Source: Odiellus spinosus (lineage: Eukaryota; Arthropoda; Arachnida; Opiliones; Phalangiidae). From it: a DNA stretch of 64,000 nt. The notes under the pieces are model-generated. The model did not search any database, had not been told where the DNA came from, and saw only the letters and a list, made by a program, of their open reading frames with translations. A program made the translations under genes and the position numbers. Where the stretch lies: assembly GCA_963920705.1 (NCBI GenBank), contig OY987226.1:17827600-17891599 (forward strand), in the 5' to 3' direction. This document shows, one piece after another, positions 34,115 through 45,932 of the stretch. Position 1 is the first letter of the stretch; each line of letters opens with the position of its first letter.

Positions 34115-34342
34115 CAGGAACGGAAATAAGGTTATTTTCTTATTGGACAATTGTCCAGTAACCTCCTGGGTTTGATCGGACATTTTCAGAAATATCAAAC
34201 ATTGCTAAATTTCCTGTACCAGAAAATTATTTTTCTTATCGGACAAATGTCCAGTAGACCCCTTCTACAAAATTAAAAGTAATCGGGTATTTGGTAAATT
34301 TATCGGACAGTGTCCAGTGCCCTGTGCTTATTTCCGGCCCTG
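34115..34342. mobile_element. 228-bp hAT-like MITE with three GGACA palindromes
   Basis: Inverted ends CAGGAACGGAAATAAG (34115-34130) and, reversed, CAGGGCCGGAAATAAG (34327-34342). The flanking octamers TGCGAGAC (34107-34114) and TACCAGAC (34343-34350) agree at 6 of 8 positions, fitting an aged 8-bp target duplication of the hAT type. Inside are three palindromes with the same shape: GGACAATTGTCC (34145-34156), GGACAAATGTCC (34241-34252) and GGACAGTGTCC (34305-34315), each followed by AGT, plus a half-site TCGGACATTT near 34177. Repeated subterminal motifs are transposase-binding sites in known hAT elements; that role here is inference. Confidence 0.75.
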
Positions 34343-34421
34343 TACCAGACTGGGATACTAGGTGGAAGGATCAGAAATACATATAAAAATTATACCACCC
34401 TGAAATCAGGGAGACGAAATT

Positions 34422-34732
34422 TTAAGGAAAACTTGAAGCTAAAAATGTAATAGCTTTGGAATTTATTTTCGGAATCACCATGCCAAAATCCGTATTTGAT
34501 AGCGCTTGTAATGTCCTAATATTAAAAGAATAGGCCGGCGTCTGATGGCCAAGACCTTGGTCGTCAAACGCCAGCCTGATATTACAAGCGCTGAAATAAT
34601 TTGATTGGCCCGAATTTATTTTAACCTAACTTTAGAAATTCATTTAAACGCCAAAAAGGTGTCTAAAAATTGCTTGAAAATTTTCGAATACGTTTTTTGG
34701 CATGGTGATTCCGTAAAAGGTGTTCCATTTTT
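34422..34732. mobile_element. family B element, copy B2
   Basis: Outer arms TTAAGGAAAACTTGAAGCTA and GGAATCACCATGCCA (left) against TTGGCATGGTGATTCCG (right) match B1. The centre is itself a fold-back: CTTGTAATGTCCTAATATTA and AGGCCGGCGTCTGATGGCCA pair with GTCGTCAAACGCCAGCCT and ATATTACAAGCGCT. B3 (8085) has the same central sequence. Non-coding. Confidence 0.85.
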
Positions 34733-35387
34733 TAAGAGTTTTGCGCATCGTCAAAAAAAAAAACTTTTTCCCAGGCTACTACATTCTCAACGTCTGGCTC
34801 TTCCTTTGTAACGAATTCTTCTTGGGCGAATGTCGTTGTATAGTACGCGTCGAAGCGAGCCGCTAATGAGCTTAAATAAATGAGAAATTCCCTCGCAATG
34901 AAACTCGCACGTTCGCGTGGTTTTCACTATTACAGAGCAGCTTGCGCGGGGTCTGCAGCTACGCAGAAAAACATACGTGTTCTTCGATATATTAAGCCTC
35001 ACCTACCTCCAATTATATTATTATTCAAAAGGTTCCCCCGCTCCTCACGTGATTTTTGTTGATTTTAATTGGCTGAAATTAAGATTGGATACTTGATTAT
35101 TTTACTCCCGTTTGAATTGAAAAATATATAAAACTATAAATATGATCATTAATTTTCTTTTACAAATGAACATATGATTGGATTAAAGTGGACACGCAAT
35201 CTGACTTGTTTAATTGATCTCGCGTCAGATAATCTTTAACTATGGCAAAAGTTACCGAGGCTTTCTTTTTACATACGCGTGACGTCGGTTTTACTTTTCA
35301 TTCCCAAAGGGTGTGTTCCCATTTCAAAGTGCTCCCATAGAACTACGAAAGAAAGCGTTGAAAAAAAAATATATTTTGGTCAAAAAT
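34733..35387. other. unique stretch, no gene seen
   Basis: Overlapping frames of 60-71 codons on both strands around 34787-35062 show no domain. A CpG-rich patch lies at 34830-34960. Confidence 0.5.
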
Positions 35388-36208
35388 GGGGAGAGCAATA
35401 AGTGATTTTTTTTATCGATTCCTTATCGTTTAAATAGGCCTAATCCACTAATAAAAAGTTAATAAAACAAATATTAAACTAGAAATAAATTTAAAACGTA
35501 CCTGAATTGCCTTTGTGTCAGGTGTAGCCTAGGAGGATGAAAGGGGACCTCTGGAGAAGAAAGCAAGCGTTGCATGAACGGCATACTGAAATGTGCGTGA
35601 CATAACTATAGACTGCCACCTAACGGAAAAATTTAGAAACTATATTACTATTTTCGTACAGGTTTTTAAAACTTTATGAAAAGTTAAATTCTTCTGGCAG
35701 CTAAAATCGCTACGACAATTATAGAAACAGCAATATATCCTCATTTTAATTTGAAATACTATATAGCAGACTAATTTTATTACATATTATATATTTTATT
35801 TTATATTTCAAGCTTCTTACGCCTATCATATGATGGCGCTAGCTACTATGTCCGTCGATTTTGGCTCGGCCGAGTCAGCCGTAGATGAATCGCGCAGCTC
35901 GTGTTGGGGGAATACAATTTTCTGTTCCAGAGGCACGAGTATTATATTCCTAGGTGTAGCGACCAAAGATTCGTCGTTCACGCGAGATCTCCACGAGGCT
36001 TACAATCGCATTCGATTGGTCGCTAAACCTTATACGCGAGCAAATCAGGATCTCCATGAATTTCGCTATTAAGCCTATTTTCACGGTATAGTTCTAAATT
36101 TATAGTTTAATATTTGTTCGTAAATGTTTTCACTAATGGATTAGGCCTGTTTAAACAATAAGGAGTCGATAAAAAATCACTCGTTGTTAGGTTGCATTCT
36201 CCCTTTAA
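35388..36208. mobile_element. family A element, copy A4, with about 530 bp of internal cargo
   Basis: The left arm 35388-35520 (CTTATCGTTTAAATAGGCC, AATATTAAACTAGAAATAAA, AAACGTACCTGAA) and right arm 36055-36208 (TTAAGCCTATTTTCACGGTA, GTTAGGTTGCATTCTCCCT, then TTAA at 36205-36208) are those of the family. The 530 bp between them is about ten times the usual centre. It holds an 80-codon plus frame (35830-36072) without recognisable domain, and an inner inverted pair GCGACCAAAG (35959) / GATTGGTCGC (36014), a relic of the family core. Either a longer ancestral form or a captured sequence. Confidence 0.85.
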
Positions 36209-36705
36209 CTGAATTCAACCAAATTGGATCAATTCAGAATGCCTTGGTCCACTTTTTCTGTTGGAATTTTTTAATTTGGACTAAATTTGACAAAATTAGA
36301 AGTTTTTCTCATACCCTGAAATTTTAGAAAATATGAAAGAACAGTTTTTATAGCGTGTCTTCTTATCTCTGTAGAAAAAAGCTTAAATTGGCCAACAGAT
36401 CGTGCCGTCACCCCTCTTCCCAAAACACACAGGCGTCTGCTAAACATCCATAAAGATAAAATAGTAGGCTACGTTGTAGAGGTTCGGGGGAACGTGGAAT
36501 AAGCTTAATATGTAAAGGGATATATAATTTGAAACTCGAGATAAAATGTTAAAGAAGATATCTTTACGAAAAGAGATCAAAAATATAGGAATACCTCTGT
36601 TAAGTTTATATACGTCTTGTAAGAATAATGCTGCGTAGGAGACCTTTAAAGTAACTCTGTCACTGATTTTCCTTCAAAACCAGATTAGGAATTTGAATTG
36701 CATTA
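36209..36705. other. unique stretch, no gene seen
   Basis: Ordinary A/T-rich sequence with no open frame above 60 codons and no repeat edge. Confidence 0.55.
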
Positions 36706-37190
36706 TTTTCCTTTTTGGCTTTTTTAATATTATATGTATATTTAATATAAATCATCATTTTTATTTCATCGTAACCCTTTGCGCTCTAGTGTTCTTGACA
36801 TTTATCATTTGTAAATAACGGTAAAATAATTTTTAAGTGGGTAAATTTGCAAATTTAAAACGCTATCAGCAAAGGTCCAGTTTATCCTCATAGCCCATCA
36901 CTTAAAAATAGCCAAAAAAGGTCATCATCCCTGTCTGGCTCGAGTGATTTGGACTCTTCCTCTCGAGAGAGAGATGGAATTTAGGCGGGCCGCGCTTCGC
37001 TATATTGTCTTTCCACCACAGCTGAGTCTCTCCAAAGAGTGGTGCTTCTTCCATTCACTATTTACACCGACTGCGGGCGCTGGAGTGTCTCGAATCTGAA
37101 TCTCCAGGTTTATTTACCTGGAATTTTGCTGATAGTTAAGCTAGGGGGCGTTGTTTACTTATATGGAATAAAGTAATAGACTTTTGATAA
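36706..37190. mobile_element. family D copy D2, interrupted at 36863
   Basis: 36706-36862 is collinear with D1 (4010-4160). 37136-37190 matches the right part of D1 (4165-4226) in the opposite orientation, so D2 is rearranged or is the inverted-repeat form of the family. Between the two lies a separate 273-bp inverted-repeat element. Confidence 0.7.
36863..37135. mobile_element. 273-bp element nested in D2
   Basis: The ends are imperfect inverted repeats of about 18 bp: CTATCAGCAAAGGTCCAG on the left and, reversed, CTATCAGCAAAATTCCAG on the right. The interior is G+C-richer than its surroundings (CTCGAGAGAGAG, GGGCCGCGCTTCGC) and holds a CCAGGT/ACCTGG hairpin at 37103-37120. No open frame; target duplication not resolved. 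Confidence 0.65.
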
Positions 37191-37990
37191 TATTAATATA
37201 TTACGTATATGATTATGCGTATAACTAATAACTAATTAAAATTAAAAAAACATTATTTGCTTTCTTTTTTAAATTCCGTCATTTTTGACGGATAATAAGA
37301 ATATAACTCATAAGCCATCGGAAAAAATGGTAACAGAATCACTTCAACCGGATTTTTCCGAACAAACTTGCTTCTTGGTTAAATTGTATCTATAAATATG
37401 GGCGATTTGGGGGCTCATCTTCGACCCTAATCATTTTTGTTCGCCGACGATATGATTGGTGGGTCCATGGATCGCTAGACGGGTGTATAGGGATCGGGAA
37501 TAAGATATGGGGAGTGTAACAACCAACGACCCTCGCGAGACGAATTCCTCTGTACATCTCATTCAGATTCCCTCGCATTTTTCCTCCGCAAGTTCTTATC
37601 AATATGATGGTAGAATCAGCCAGAATTCGCGGTTCGTACTAAACTATAGACACCAATATCTTCAACAGTAATATCTTCTTAGCCCGGGTATCTGATAGTA
37701 TTGAGACATAGAAGATATCTTATTGGTATACATACTGAAATCTCATTCCTAATGTAATATAAAATAGTCCATTTCATCACATACAACGCTACAAATTTTA
37801 TTAGGCTTAATCCATAAGTTATAACTTGATCCCGAAGTGGCCTAACCGGTTATTTGAATGTTCCACTATTATATATAATTAAGGGTATAGGAGTTAAATC
37901 ACTTTAGTTGTTCTGATTATCCAGCATGAATTTAGGTCAATATACATGATTTTATATGAATTTACCTGAATTCAGATTCGTTTTATTTTA
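37191..37990. other. unique stretch, no gene seen
   Basis: A minus-strand frame of 70 codons (37390-37602) has no recognisable domain. Otherwise A/T-rich and unique. Confidence 0.55.
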
Positions 37991-39900
37991 TTTTTTATCA
38001 ATTTACTTTCAATTTTATCAATTTACTTTCAATTTTATCAATTTACTTTAAATTTTAACAATTTACTTTAAATTTTAACAATTTACTTTAAATTTTAACA
38101 ATTTACTTTAAATTTTAACAATTTACTTTGAATTTTAATTTAAATTTTATAAATTTATTTTAATTTAAATTTTATAAATTTATTTTAATTTAAATTTTAT
38201 CAATTTATTTTAATTTAAATTTTATCAATTTATTTAAATTTAAATTTTATCAATTTATTTAAATTTAAATTTTATCAATTTATTTAAATTTAAATTTTAT
38301 CAATTTATTTAAATTTAAATTTTATCAATTTATTTTAATTTAAATTTTATCAATTTATTTAAATTTAAATTTTATCAATTTATTTAAATTTAAATTTTAT
38401 CAATTTATTTAAATTTAAATTTTATCAATTTATTTTAATTTAAATTTTATCAATTTATTTTAATTTAAATTTTATCAATTTATTTTAATTTAAATTTTAT
38501 CAATTTATTTTAATTTAAATTTTATCAATTTATTTTAATTTAAATTTTATCAATTTATTTTAATTTAAATTTTATCAATTTATTTTAATTTAAATTTTAT
38601 CAATTTATTTTAATTTAAATTTTATCAATTTATTTTAATTTAAATTTTATCAATTTATTTTAATTTAAATTTTATCAATTTATTTTAATTTAAATTTTAT
38701 CAATTTATTTTAATTTAAGTTTTATCAATTTATTTTAATTTAAGTTTTATCAATTTATTTTAATTTAAGTTTTATCAATTTATTTTAATTTAAATTTTAT
38801 CAATTTATTTTAATTTAAATTTTATCAATTTATTTTAATTTAAATTTTATCAATTTATTTTAATTTATATTTCATCAATTTATTGTAATTTAAATTTTAT
38901 CAATTTATTGTAATTTTAATTTTATCAATTTATTTTAATTTTAATTTTATCAATTTATTTTAAATTGTATCAATTTATTTTAAATTGTATCAATTTAGTA
39001 TAAATTGTATCAATTTAGTATAAATTGTATCAATTTATTTTAAATTGTGTCAATTTATTTTAAATTGTATCAATTTATTTTAAATTGTATCAATTTAGTA
39101 TAAATTGTATCAATTTAGTATAAATTGTATCAATTTAGTATAAATTGTATCAATTTAGTATAAATTGTATCAATTTAGTATAAATTGTATCAATTTAGTA
39201 TAAATTGTATCAATTTAGTATAAATTGTATCAATTTAGTATAAATTGTATCAATTTAGTATAAATTGTATCAATTTAGTATAAATTGTATCAATTTAGTA
39301 TAAATTGTATCAATTTAGTATAAATTGTATCAATTTAGTATAAATTGTATCAATTTAGTATAAATTGTATCAATTTAGTATAAATTGTATCAATTTAGTA
39401 TAAATTGTATCAATTTAGTATAAATTGTATCAATTTAGTATAAATTGTATCAATTTAGTATAAATTGTATCAATTTAGTATAAATTGTATCAATTTAGTA
39501 TAAATTGTATCAATTTAGTATAAATTGTATCAATTTAGTATAAATCAGTTTATTTTAAATTTTATCAATTAAAGTTTATATCAATTTTCTCCAATTTATA
39601 TCAATTTTCTCCAATTTATATCAATTTTCTCCAATTTATATCAATTTTCTCCAATTTATATCAATGTTCTCTAATTTATATCAATGTTCTCTAATTTATA
39701 TAAATTTTCTCTAATTTATATAAATTTTCTCTAATTTATATAAATTTTCTCTAATTTATATAAATTTTCTATAATTTATATAAATTTATATTAATTTATA
39801 TTATTGTTCTTGAATTTATAACAAGTTATATTAATTTATATTATTGTTCTTGAATTTATAACAAGTTATATTAATTTATATAAATTTATATTAATTTACT
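37991..39900. repeat. 1.9-kb four-block A/T satellite
   Basis: Successive homogenised blocks share the core ATCAATTTA. Block a (37996-38135): 20-21 bp, AACAATTTACTTTAAATTTT. Block b (38135-38950): 25 bp, CAATTTATTTTAATTTAAAT then TTTAT, with runs of sub-variants TTTAAATTTAAAT, TTTAAGTTTTAT. Block c (38951-39545): 20 bp, TAAATTGTATCAATTTAGTA, about 29 copies, nearly all identical. Block d (39560-39780): 20 bp, ATTTATATCAATTTTCTCCA changing to TAAATTTTCTCTA; then a decayed tail. Each block seems to have expanded from a variant of its neighbour. Confidence 0.97.
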
Positions 39901-40810
39901 TCAACTGACGTGAATTTTAATTTATTTCATTATTTTCACTTGTGATGAAAAAAGTCCAATGTAATTTAATGATGACCAAAGCAACATTTCAACCTCACTT
40001 TAAAAACTACAAAAATAACCTGGGTTTGCTTATAATTAATTTAAATATCAATTACAACTTTTTATACCTTCTACTCCTACAGCTATTAGTGTTATTACTC
40101 CATGGGTACCCTAATTATTTAATATTCGTTTTCAATTAATTTTTATCAATTTTGAAACATTTTATAACAATTAACGCGTGTCAGGATAAATTTTAAAACT
40201 ATTATAATTATTTTCAACCTTAGTTTAGCTTTAAAACACTTGAAAATGTTTTAATTATTCATAGTTTTACATATTTATTTATTTTTATTATTATGAATTT
40301 CCACCCATAATGCAACTCTAGAATATTTTTGCATATTTCCAGTCATGCCCTCTCGTTACACCCCCCTCGGGCCTCCCCCTTCTTCCCCGTCTAGAATAAT
40401 ACGGCGCTTCACAGTAACGGTGCGCCGGTGTTTTACTAAAATTAAATTCGGTTTAATTCGCGTTTAAAATATCGTTAATCCTTGAAATACGTGAGCAAAG
40501 GATGTCTTAAGTATCTGGAATTAAGGATATAATCTCTAGGGTTCCTCCAAATTCGGTGAGTTTAAAAAATTTCATTTTTTTAGGGGTAAGTGATGGGTGC
40601 CTTATTGATGATTACGATCTTTGACTTCGACGATCTACGGGGGCCGTGGGGTAACGTTGGCTTTGCGTTTCGCGGGGGTAGCTGACGAGGTAGGCGGGAA
40701 ACAAGATACGTTTTAGGGCTTCTTAATTTTGAACGAGTTGATTCAAAAAGGTCGCCATTTTTTGCTAAAAATGGATTATAATGTCGCGGGGATCTGGGGG
40801 ATCCCCTTTA
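39901..40810. other. unique stretch with one CpG-rich patch
   Basis: 40340-40480 is C- and CpG-rich (CCCCCCTCGGGCC, GGTGCGCCGGTG). GGGGATCTGGGGGATCCCC near 40777-40796 can fold. The 65-codon frame at 39942-40139 has low-complexity leucine-rich content and no known domain. Confidence 0.5.
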
Positions 40811-41206
40811 GGGACAAATTGAAGAATAGGTCCCGGTAGCCAAAATTAAAAATAAAATACTTTTTCTAAAAGAGAAAAATGCGAGAAAAATTATGGTGTA
40901 AAAATTATTTGGGGCCGACAATTATTAACAAAGATATGGAGGTTAGGTTAGGTTAGGTTATTCCAAAAATTTGTCTCCTTTCCTTTAAAATAATCCTTCG
41001 TTGTTTACGACACCGCCGTTTCCTCCCTTGAACCGCGATGGCGCAAAACGGGAAAATGGCAAATTTGAAACGTACATATCTTTGTTGATAATTGTCGGCC
41101 CCAAATAATTTTGACACCATAATTTTTCTCGCATTTTTCTCTTTTTTAAAAAAATAAAAAAATAATTAAAAAATGGCTACCGGGACCTATTCTTCAAAAC
41201 TCCCTG
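40811..41206. mobile_element. fold-back with TTAGG core (M2)
   Basis: Arms of about 115 bp: GAAGAATAGGTCCCGGTAGC, GAGAAAAATGCGAGAAAAAT, TTATTTGGGGCCGACAATTA pair with AATTGTCGGCCCCAAATAAT, TTTTTCTCGCATTTTTCTC and GGCTACCGGGACCTATTCTTC. The asymmetric centre contains GGTTAGGTTAGGTTAGGTTA (40941-40960) and a CpG-rich segment (40995-41060). Weaker pairing (GGGACAAATT / AAAACTCCC) may extend the ends. Same layout as M1 and M3 but different sequence. Confidence 0.9.
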
Positions 41207-41267
41207 GCCGGACTTACTATAATTTCAGTGCCTTCCTATAAATTGCAATAATTGACGGTTTTCTCCT

Positions 41268-41270
<3 letters not shown>

Positions 41271-41310
<40 letters not shown>
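41271..41310 (+). repeat. run of 40 T
   Basis: Uninterrupted T run. As an A-tail on the minus strand it could mark the 3' end of a retroposed copy, but the adjoining sequence (41311-41480) shows nothing I can identify. Length may also be inexact because of assembly. Confidence 0.9.
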
Positions 41311-41311
<1 letters not shown>

Positions 41312-44300
41312 GTTATCAGGTTATTCATTTTCAAATAAGAGTATAATTTCAAATTTCTCAAAAATAAAGAATTCCCACTAAAGGCATCGAGTCAAAAACG
41401 GGAGAGATTAAGATTTTAAACAAAATCAAAAAGCCATAAATATGTGGTAAAAATGTTAAATTCTATTTTTCCTATAAATTCTCTTCTAAGGTTGATATTT
41501 CGCGACCTTATCTTATTTTTGATTTTGCGTTTACAAATTTAGCCATAAATATTATACCGTTTATTTGGAGAATTATGTTATTGTAGCAAATTTTCTTTAC
41601 ACAAAATTTATTAACAGTGATAATTAACTTAATTATGTAATGCCATATATGATTGAAATTTAGAGTAATGATTTAAATGTTTGTTAAAATAATTTACATT
41701 TAGTTTAACTAATTTTGGTTTGATCCATTGGATACCTTAAATTGTTGAAGATCAAACCCCTTTTCTATTGAGAATCAAATTTATTAATGTCAAGTTTTGC
41801 CACGGGGCATAACGATGACATCAACTCGCCAGCCTCAATGGGAAAAAAGGTATAGCATTCTATTTCCTGTAAAAAAAAATATCAAATTGTAAATAAAATT
41901 ATGATGAATTTACAATAATATCATCATATAAACATACCGACGTTTTAGTCCTAATTACTTAATAAGTAGCCCGGTTAAGAGTTGAAATTAATTACACACG
42001 AAAGAGGTAACAATGCGTTATAATTAAATTATATTAACTACGTATAAATAGACCTAATTAGGCTTAAGTATTTTCAAGCGCCATAATTTATTGAAACATT
42101 TTTGGCGGGAAATTTTTGTCGCTGGCTCGCGGTCTTTTGTGACTGCGCGCGTCGTGCCTTTTGATCTTTCGTTAATTAAGAGCACGCGGCGCGGGTTCCA
42201 AGCGCGAGCTATAAAGTTTATATTTTACTTCGAGTTTGCAGCGCGCCAAACCCTATAATCTTTACAATTAAAGATGAAGCTAGGTTAGAAGCTTAGCTTT
42301 GCGCTCGATGACGACTCAAAGTGGAATTTAATCTCTAGTATCTTTTTATTCTTCAGTCAGGCACGCGCAATCTCAACGTTACCTTAGATTATTTCGAGGG
42401 ATATACGTGGATCTTTTAGGCTTCAATATCGCCACGAGGTTAGGTTGATAAATTTAAGTATAGTATATGATGTAACGTTGGAGTGCTATTATTAATTGAG
42501 TTAGTTTTTGATATCGTACTTTGACGGGGCGAATTTGGTACCGGGTTCTGTCGCTGGCTTGATCCCATTTAGACGACGTGTTTACTCCTAATCCTCTTAA
42601 GCTATATCCAGCTCGCATGGTCTTTCAAAGTTTGTCTAAGCAAAGGACGCGCGACCTTTTTCTTAGTTTTTCTTTTTTTTTGTCTTCTTTTATGGCGTTT
42701 CCAAATTAGATTACATACATATACTTATGTATATAAAAAGCTCTAGATCTTTTACTAAATTACGATCTTAGAAAAGTCCTTAATTAGCGTTGAAAACCCG
42801 TATTTTCTATAGAATTTTGGTTAATTCTAAGGGTGTATTTGTATAGTATGGTATATTACGCGATATATTTTCTGTTAGCCAATCCCCTCTTCCGGTTTGT
42901 ATGCGGGATAATTAAGCCTTTGCCTATGTTTACTTTTGCTGATATAGTTTATTTTAACTTTAATATTTAGCGTGGATGAAGCTACAGATTATACACTTAC
43001 CTCTGTAGTTGTTTTACTGGAAGATAGATCCCTATATAACTTTGTACGTGCAGTCAATTCAAGAAGAACTAGACTATATATATACTTTTATCTTTATTAT
43101 ATTATATCCTCGTTTTATGACTTTCTTTGGAAAGATGATATTTAGTCGCTCTATGCTAGACTTATAGCGTTTTCTCTTTACCGCTCTAAAAGCGCTCTGA
43201 GAGCCATTTGAAACCTGCGTTTCCATTTGAACATCTCCTCCTGCTCGCGTACGGATTTACGTGTTCCATTTACACCTCCCGAGATCTGCTCAATATCGCT
43301 TGGACTTTTTCTAGAGATCTATAGCATAAAATCGATATTTTTGAAACTTTCAGATAAATGCTTAAGTTAAAAAATTACCATGATTTCGCTGTAAATTAAA
43401 GTTTCGCTGTAATTTACTGGTATCAAGAGTATATGAAAACCTTCTTAAGAGTATCGCTCTGTAATGCAAGGTATACGGAGCCGCATCCGTGAACAGTCAA
43501 TGCGGCTAATGGGGTGGAGGATAGAAAAATGGCACGAGAATCGATACTTCTGTCTTTCCCTCTCCGTCGGGGGGGGGGATAGGTTTTATCCCCCAGTCGC
43601 GCACGGACTAGGGTCTTAAAAGAATTTTTATTAAAATATCAAAATTAATCGTTATAGTTTCCGTTTTGACCCAAGGGGGGCGCCGATACTTGCCCAAAAT
43701 ATTTAAAAAATATTTCGTTCTGAATCGCCAGCAATTTCCACGCCCAAATGTTGGCTCACAGACGTGGATTCTGGCGAATGGCTGTTTGGCCCGTCTTCCC
43801 AAAAATATTAGAGCTCCTTGCACTTTAACTCAGAATTGTATGAAAAATAAAATATAAAGCCTTACTAGAGAAAAATTTAAATAAAACCCGGGCGTAACCA
43901 AGCCCAAGTTCTTTCTTTCTTTCATAGATGATTGTTGGCCCTCTTTTTTTTTTAGACCAGGCTCACGTCCCTTATATAAACAATTCTTTCTCGTCGAATA
44001 ATAGCGCTTGTTTTTATTCTAGAAATAGGCCCATCTTCTCTATACGTCTACTCACACAAAAACGAACACGAAAAAGATAAAAATAGGCCTTGGTTTGAAG
44101 GGAGAATGAAGTAGTTCATGATTTATCATACTTTAGGCTTTGATACAAACATGGAATACCTGGAAATATCAGGGAATTTGAATTTTTGACAAAACATCCA
44201 AGGAAATTCTTAACAATTTTATCTAAATCAGGAAATTTTAAGTACGAGTACTTGATCATAACCAATAGCTTCAATTACATTTAGTTGGTATGACTTTAAT

Positions 44301-45315
44301 AAACTAAAAACATATTTTTCATAAGGGTTTTGTAAAACCTTTAGGGCACGTAGAAATATCAGTGAAATTTCACTGGTAAAGCCTGGAAAATTCAGTTATT
44401 GATTTCCAAATTTTGTATTAACCCTGTTCAGACCTTGTTAATGGACTATCTGCGATTTTTAAATCCCCACCTTCTTTTCTTAGAAGCGACGTTAACAATA
44501 CCAAGTATACAGTCAAAGGTAGGCTGTGTGCATAAGGGAAGATTATTTAAAGGGGGCAAATTTCAGAGCAGATACTGCCTTTAATAGACCCAATAAGCGA
44601 AGCTTGTTTTTAAAAACTAGCACATGTTGTTTAAAGAAGGACCATTATCTGAAACGTGACAAAACCAAATACTCGTGAGTTTACGGGTAAAGAACCTTAT
44701 TACCCAGACTCCCTTTTCAAGCTTTCTAGAATAAATTATTAACGAATAAAAAAAGTGATATCAATATACGTTCGTAAACAGATTGCCAGTGAATTGGGTT
44801 TATTTTAATGCATTCCTTGTTGTACTAACTAAATTATCCTTTAAATGAATAGTTTAGGATGTGTAAATTTTCTATATCTTCACCATTTCATCTTCCCTTT
44901 GGACTTCTCTAAAAATTATAAAGATAATCTTATTCCCTCGCGCGCCTCGCAGCTCTTTAATGGTTAGTTTTTTTGTCGTAGCATCGACATAATCTTCGTT
45001 CGAGACACGTCGCACTTTCCAATATAACCATTTTAAATCGGAGTGTCTAGAAAAAATCCGCCTATTGTATAAGCCTATAGGATACACCTTTCGTAGCTGG
45101 GTATCGAAAAAAAAAAAAAAAAAAAAAAAATAGTAACCCTACTAAAGGTGGGAAGTTCGTCCATCATAGTCGCGAGACTATAGTGACTCATTTGAATTTC
45201 AAATTTAGTGAAATTTCAGCGCCCCTCTCTGCACAAGAAAAATATATATAAATAAATAAAAACAAATAAAACGAAGGCAAGGCTTAGTGCATGCCTTTAC
45301 GTTAAATTCGTAACT
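41311..45315. other. 4 kb with no repeat or gene recognised
   Basis: Mostly unique. Noted inside: a CpG-dense patch at 42100-42250 (GGCTCGCGGTC, CTGCGCGCGTCG, GCACGCGGCGCGGG); a run of 10 G at about 43570-43579; a solo family-A-like GGGAGAATG at 44101; a CCTGG...CAGGGAATT-type stretch at 44157-44400, possibly a decayed dispersed repeat, with the palindrome AGTGAAATTTCACT at 44361-44374; and a run of 24 A at 45107-45130. Frames of 60-71 codons are not convincing. Confidence 0.5.
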
Positions 45316-45319
45316 TTAA

Positions 45320-45698
45320 AGGGAGAATGAAAGGCCAAAACAACCTATTTTTAATCGATTAAGAATGCTAAAATAATGAGAAGAACAATAATATAACGAG
45401 CCGTATTTTTTTTTTAATATTCCCGTCTGATCTAGTCGCCAATCACGAGCGAGTACGCGTATTTTTAAAATACGCGTACTCGCTCGTGATTGGCGACAAG
45501 AACAGCCGCGAATATTAAAAAAATACAGCTCGTGCTAGTCTAGTTCACCGAGCTAGGCAGCCTAGGCTTAGCGTAGGAACTTTGGAAATTGATTATAAAA
45601 TAACGAAATATTTTTATTGAGTTATATTATTGTTTTTCTCATTATTTTAGCATTCTTTATCGATTAAAAATAGGCTGTTTCGGCCTTTCATTCTCCCT
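45320..45698. mobile_element. TTAA-flanked fold-back with 63-bp central palindrome
   Basis: Terminal inverted repeats AGGGAGAATGAAAGGCC (45320) and GGCCTTTCATTCTCCCT (ending 45698), preceded by TTAA (45316-45319) and followed by TCAA, a one-base-off duplicate. Next arms CCTATTTTTAATCGATTAAG / CTTTATCGATTAAAAATAGG and GCTAAAATAATGAGAA / TTCTCATTATTTTAGC also pair. Within the element, 45435-45497 is a perfect 63-bp palindrome starting GTCGCCAATCACGAGCGAGT; around it TATTTTTTTTTTAATATT / AATATTAAAAAAATA pair too. Non-coding. Confidence 0.92.
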
Positions 45699-45932
45699 TC
45701 AACAGAACCGAGCACTCCACGGTGTATTTTGACTGTTCTAAAATGATTACGTAATTGATTACTTATAGTATTACTAGAAGCAGGGACCTATAAAAATCCT
45801 ATATTATCCTATATTTTATTGAAATATCCCTATAATTTTAAGTTAATTGACAATTAAATGCGTTGGGATGTTTGTGCACAAGCACTATTAACCAGGATTT
45901 GTTCATAACTTCGCACAATTAGAACTGGAGCA

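Noticed and set aside
35830..36072. 80-codon frame in element A4 as a transposase fragment
   Set aside because: No DDE/DDD-like spacing, helix-turn-helix or zinc-finger pattern is visible, and the frame runs into the family A inverted arm.
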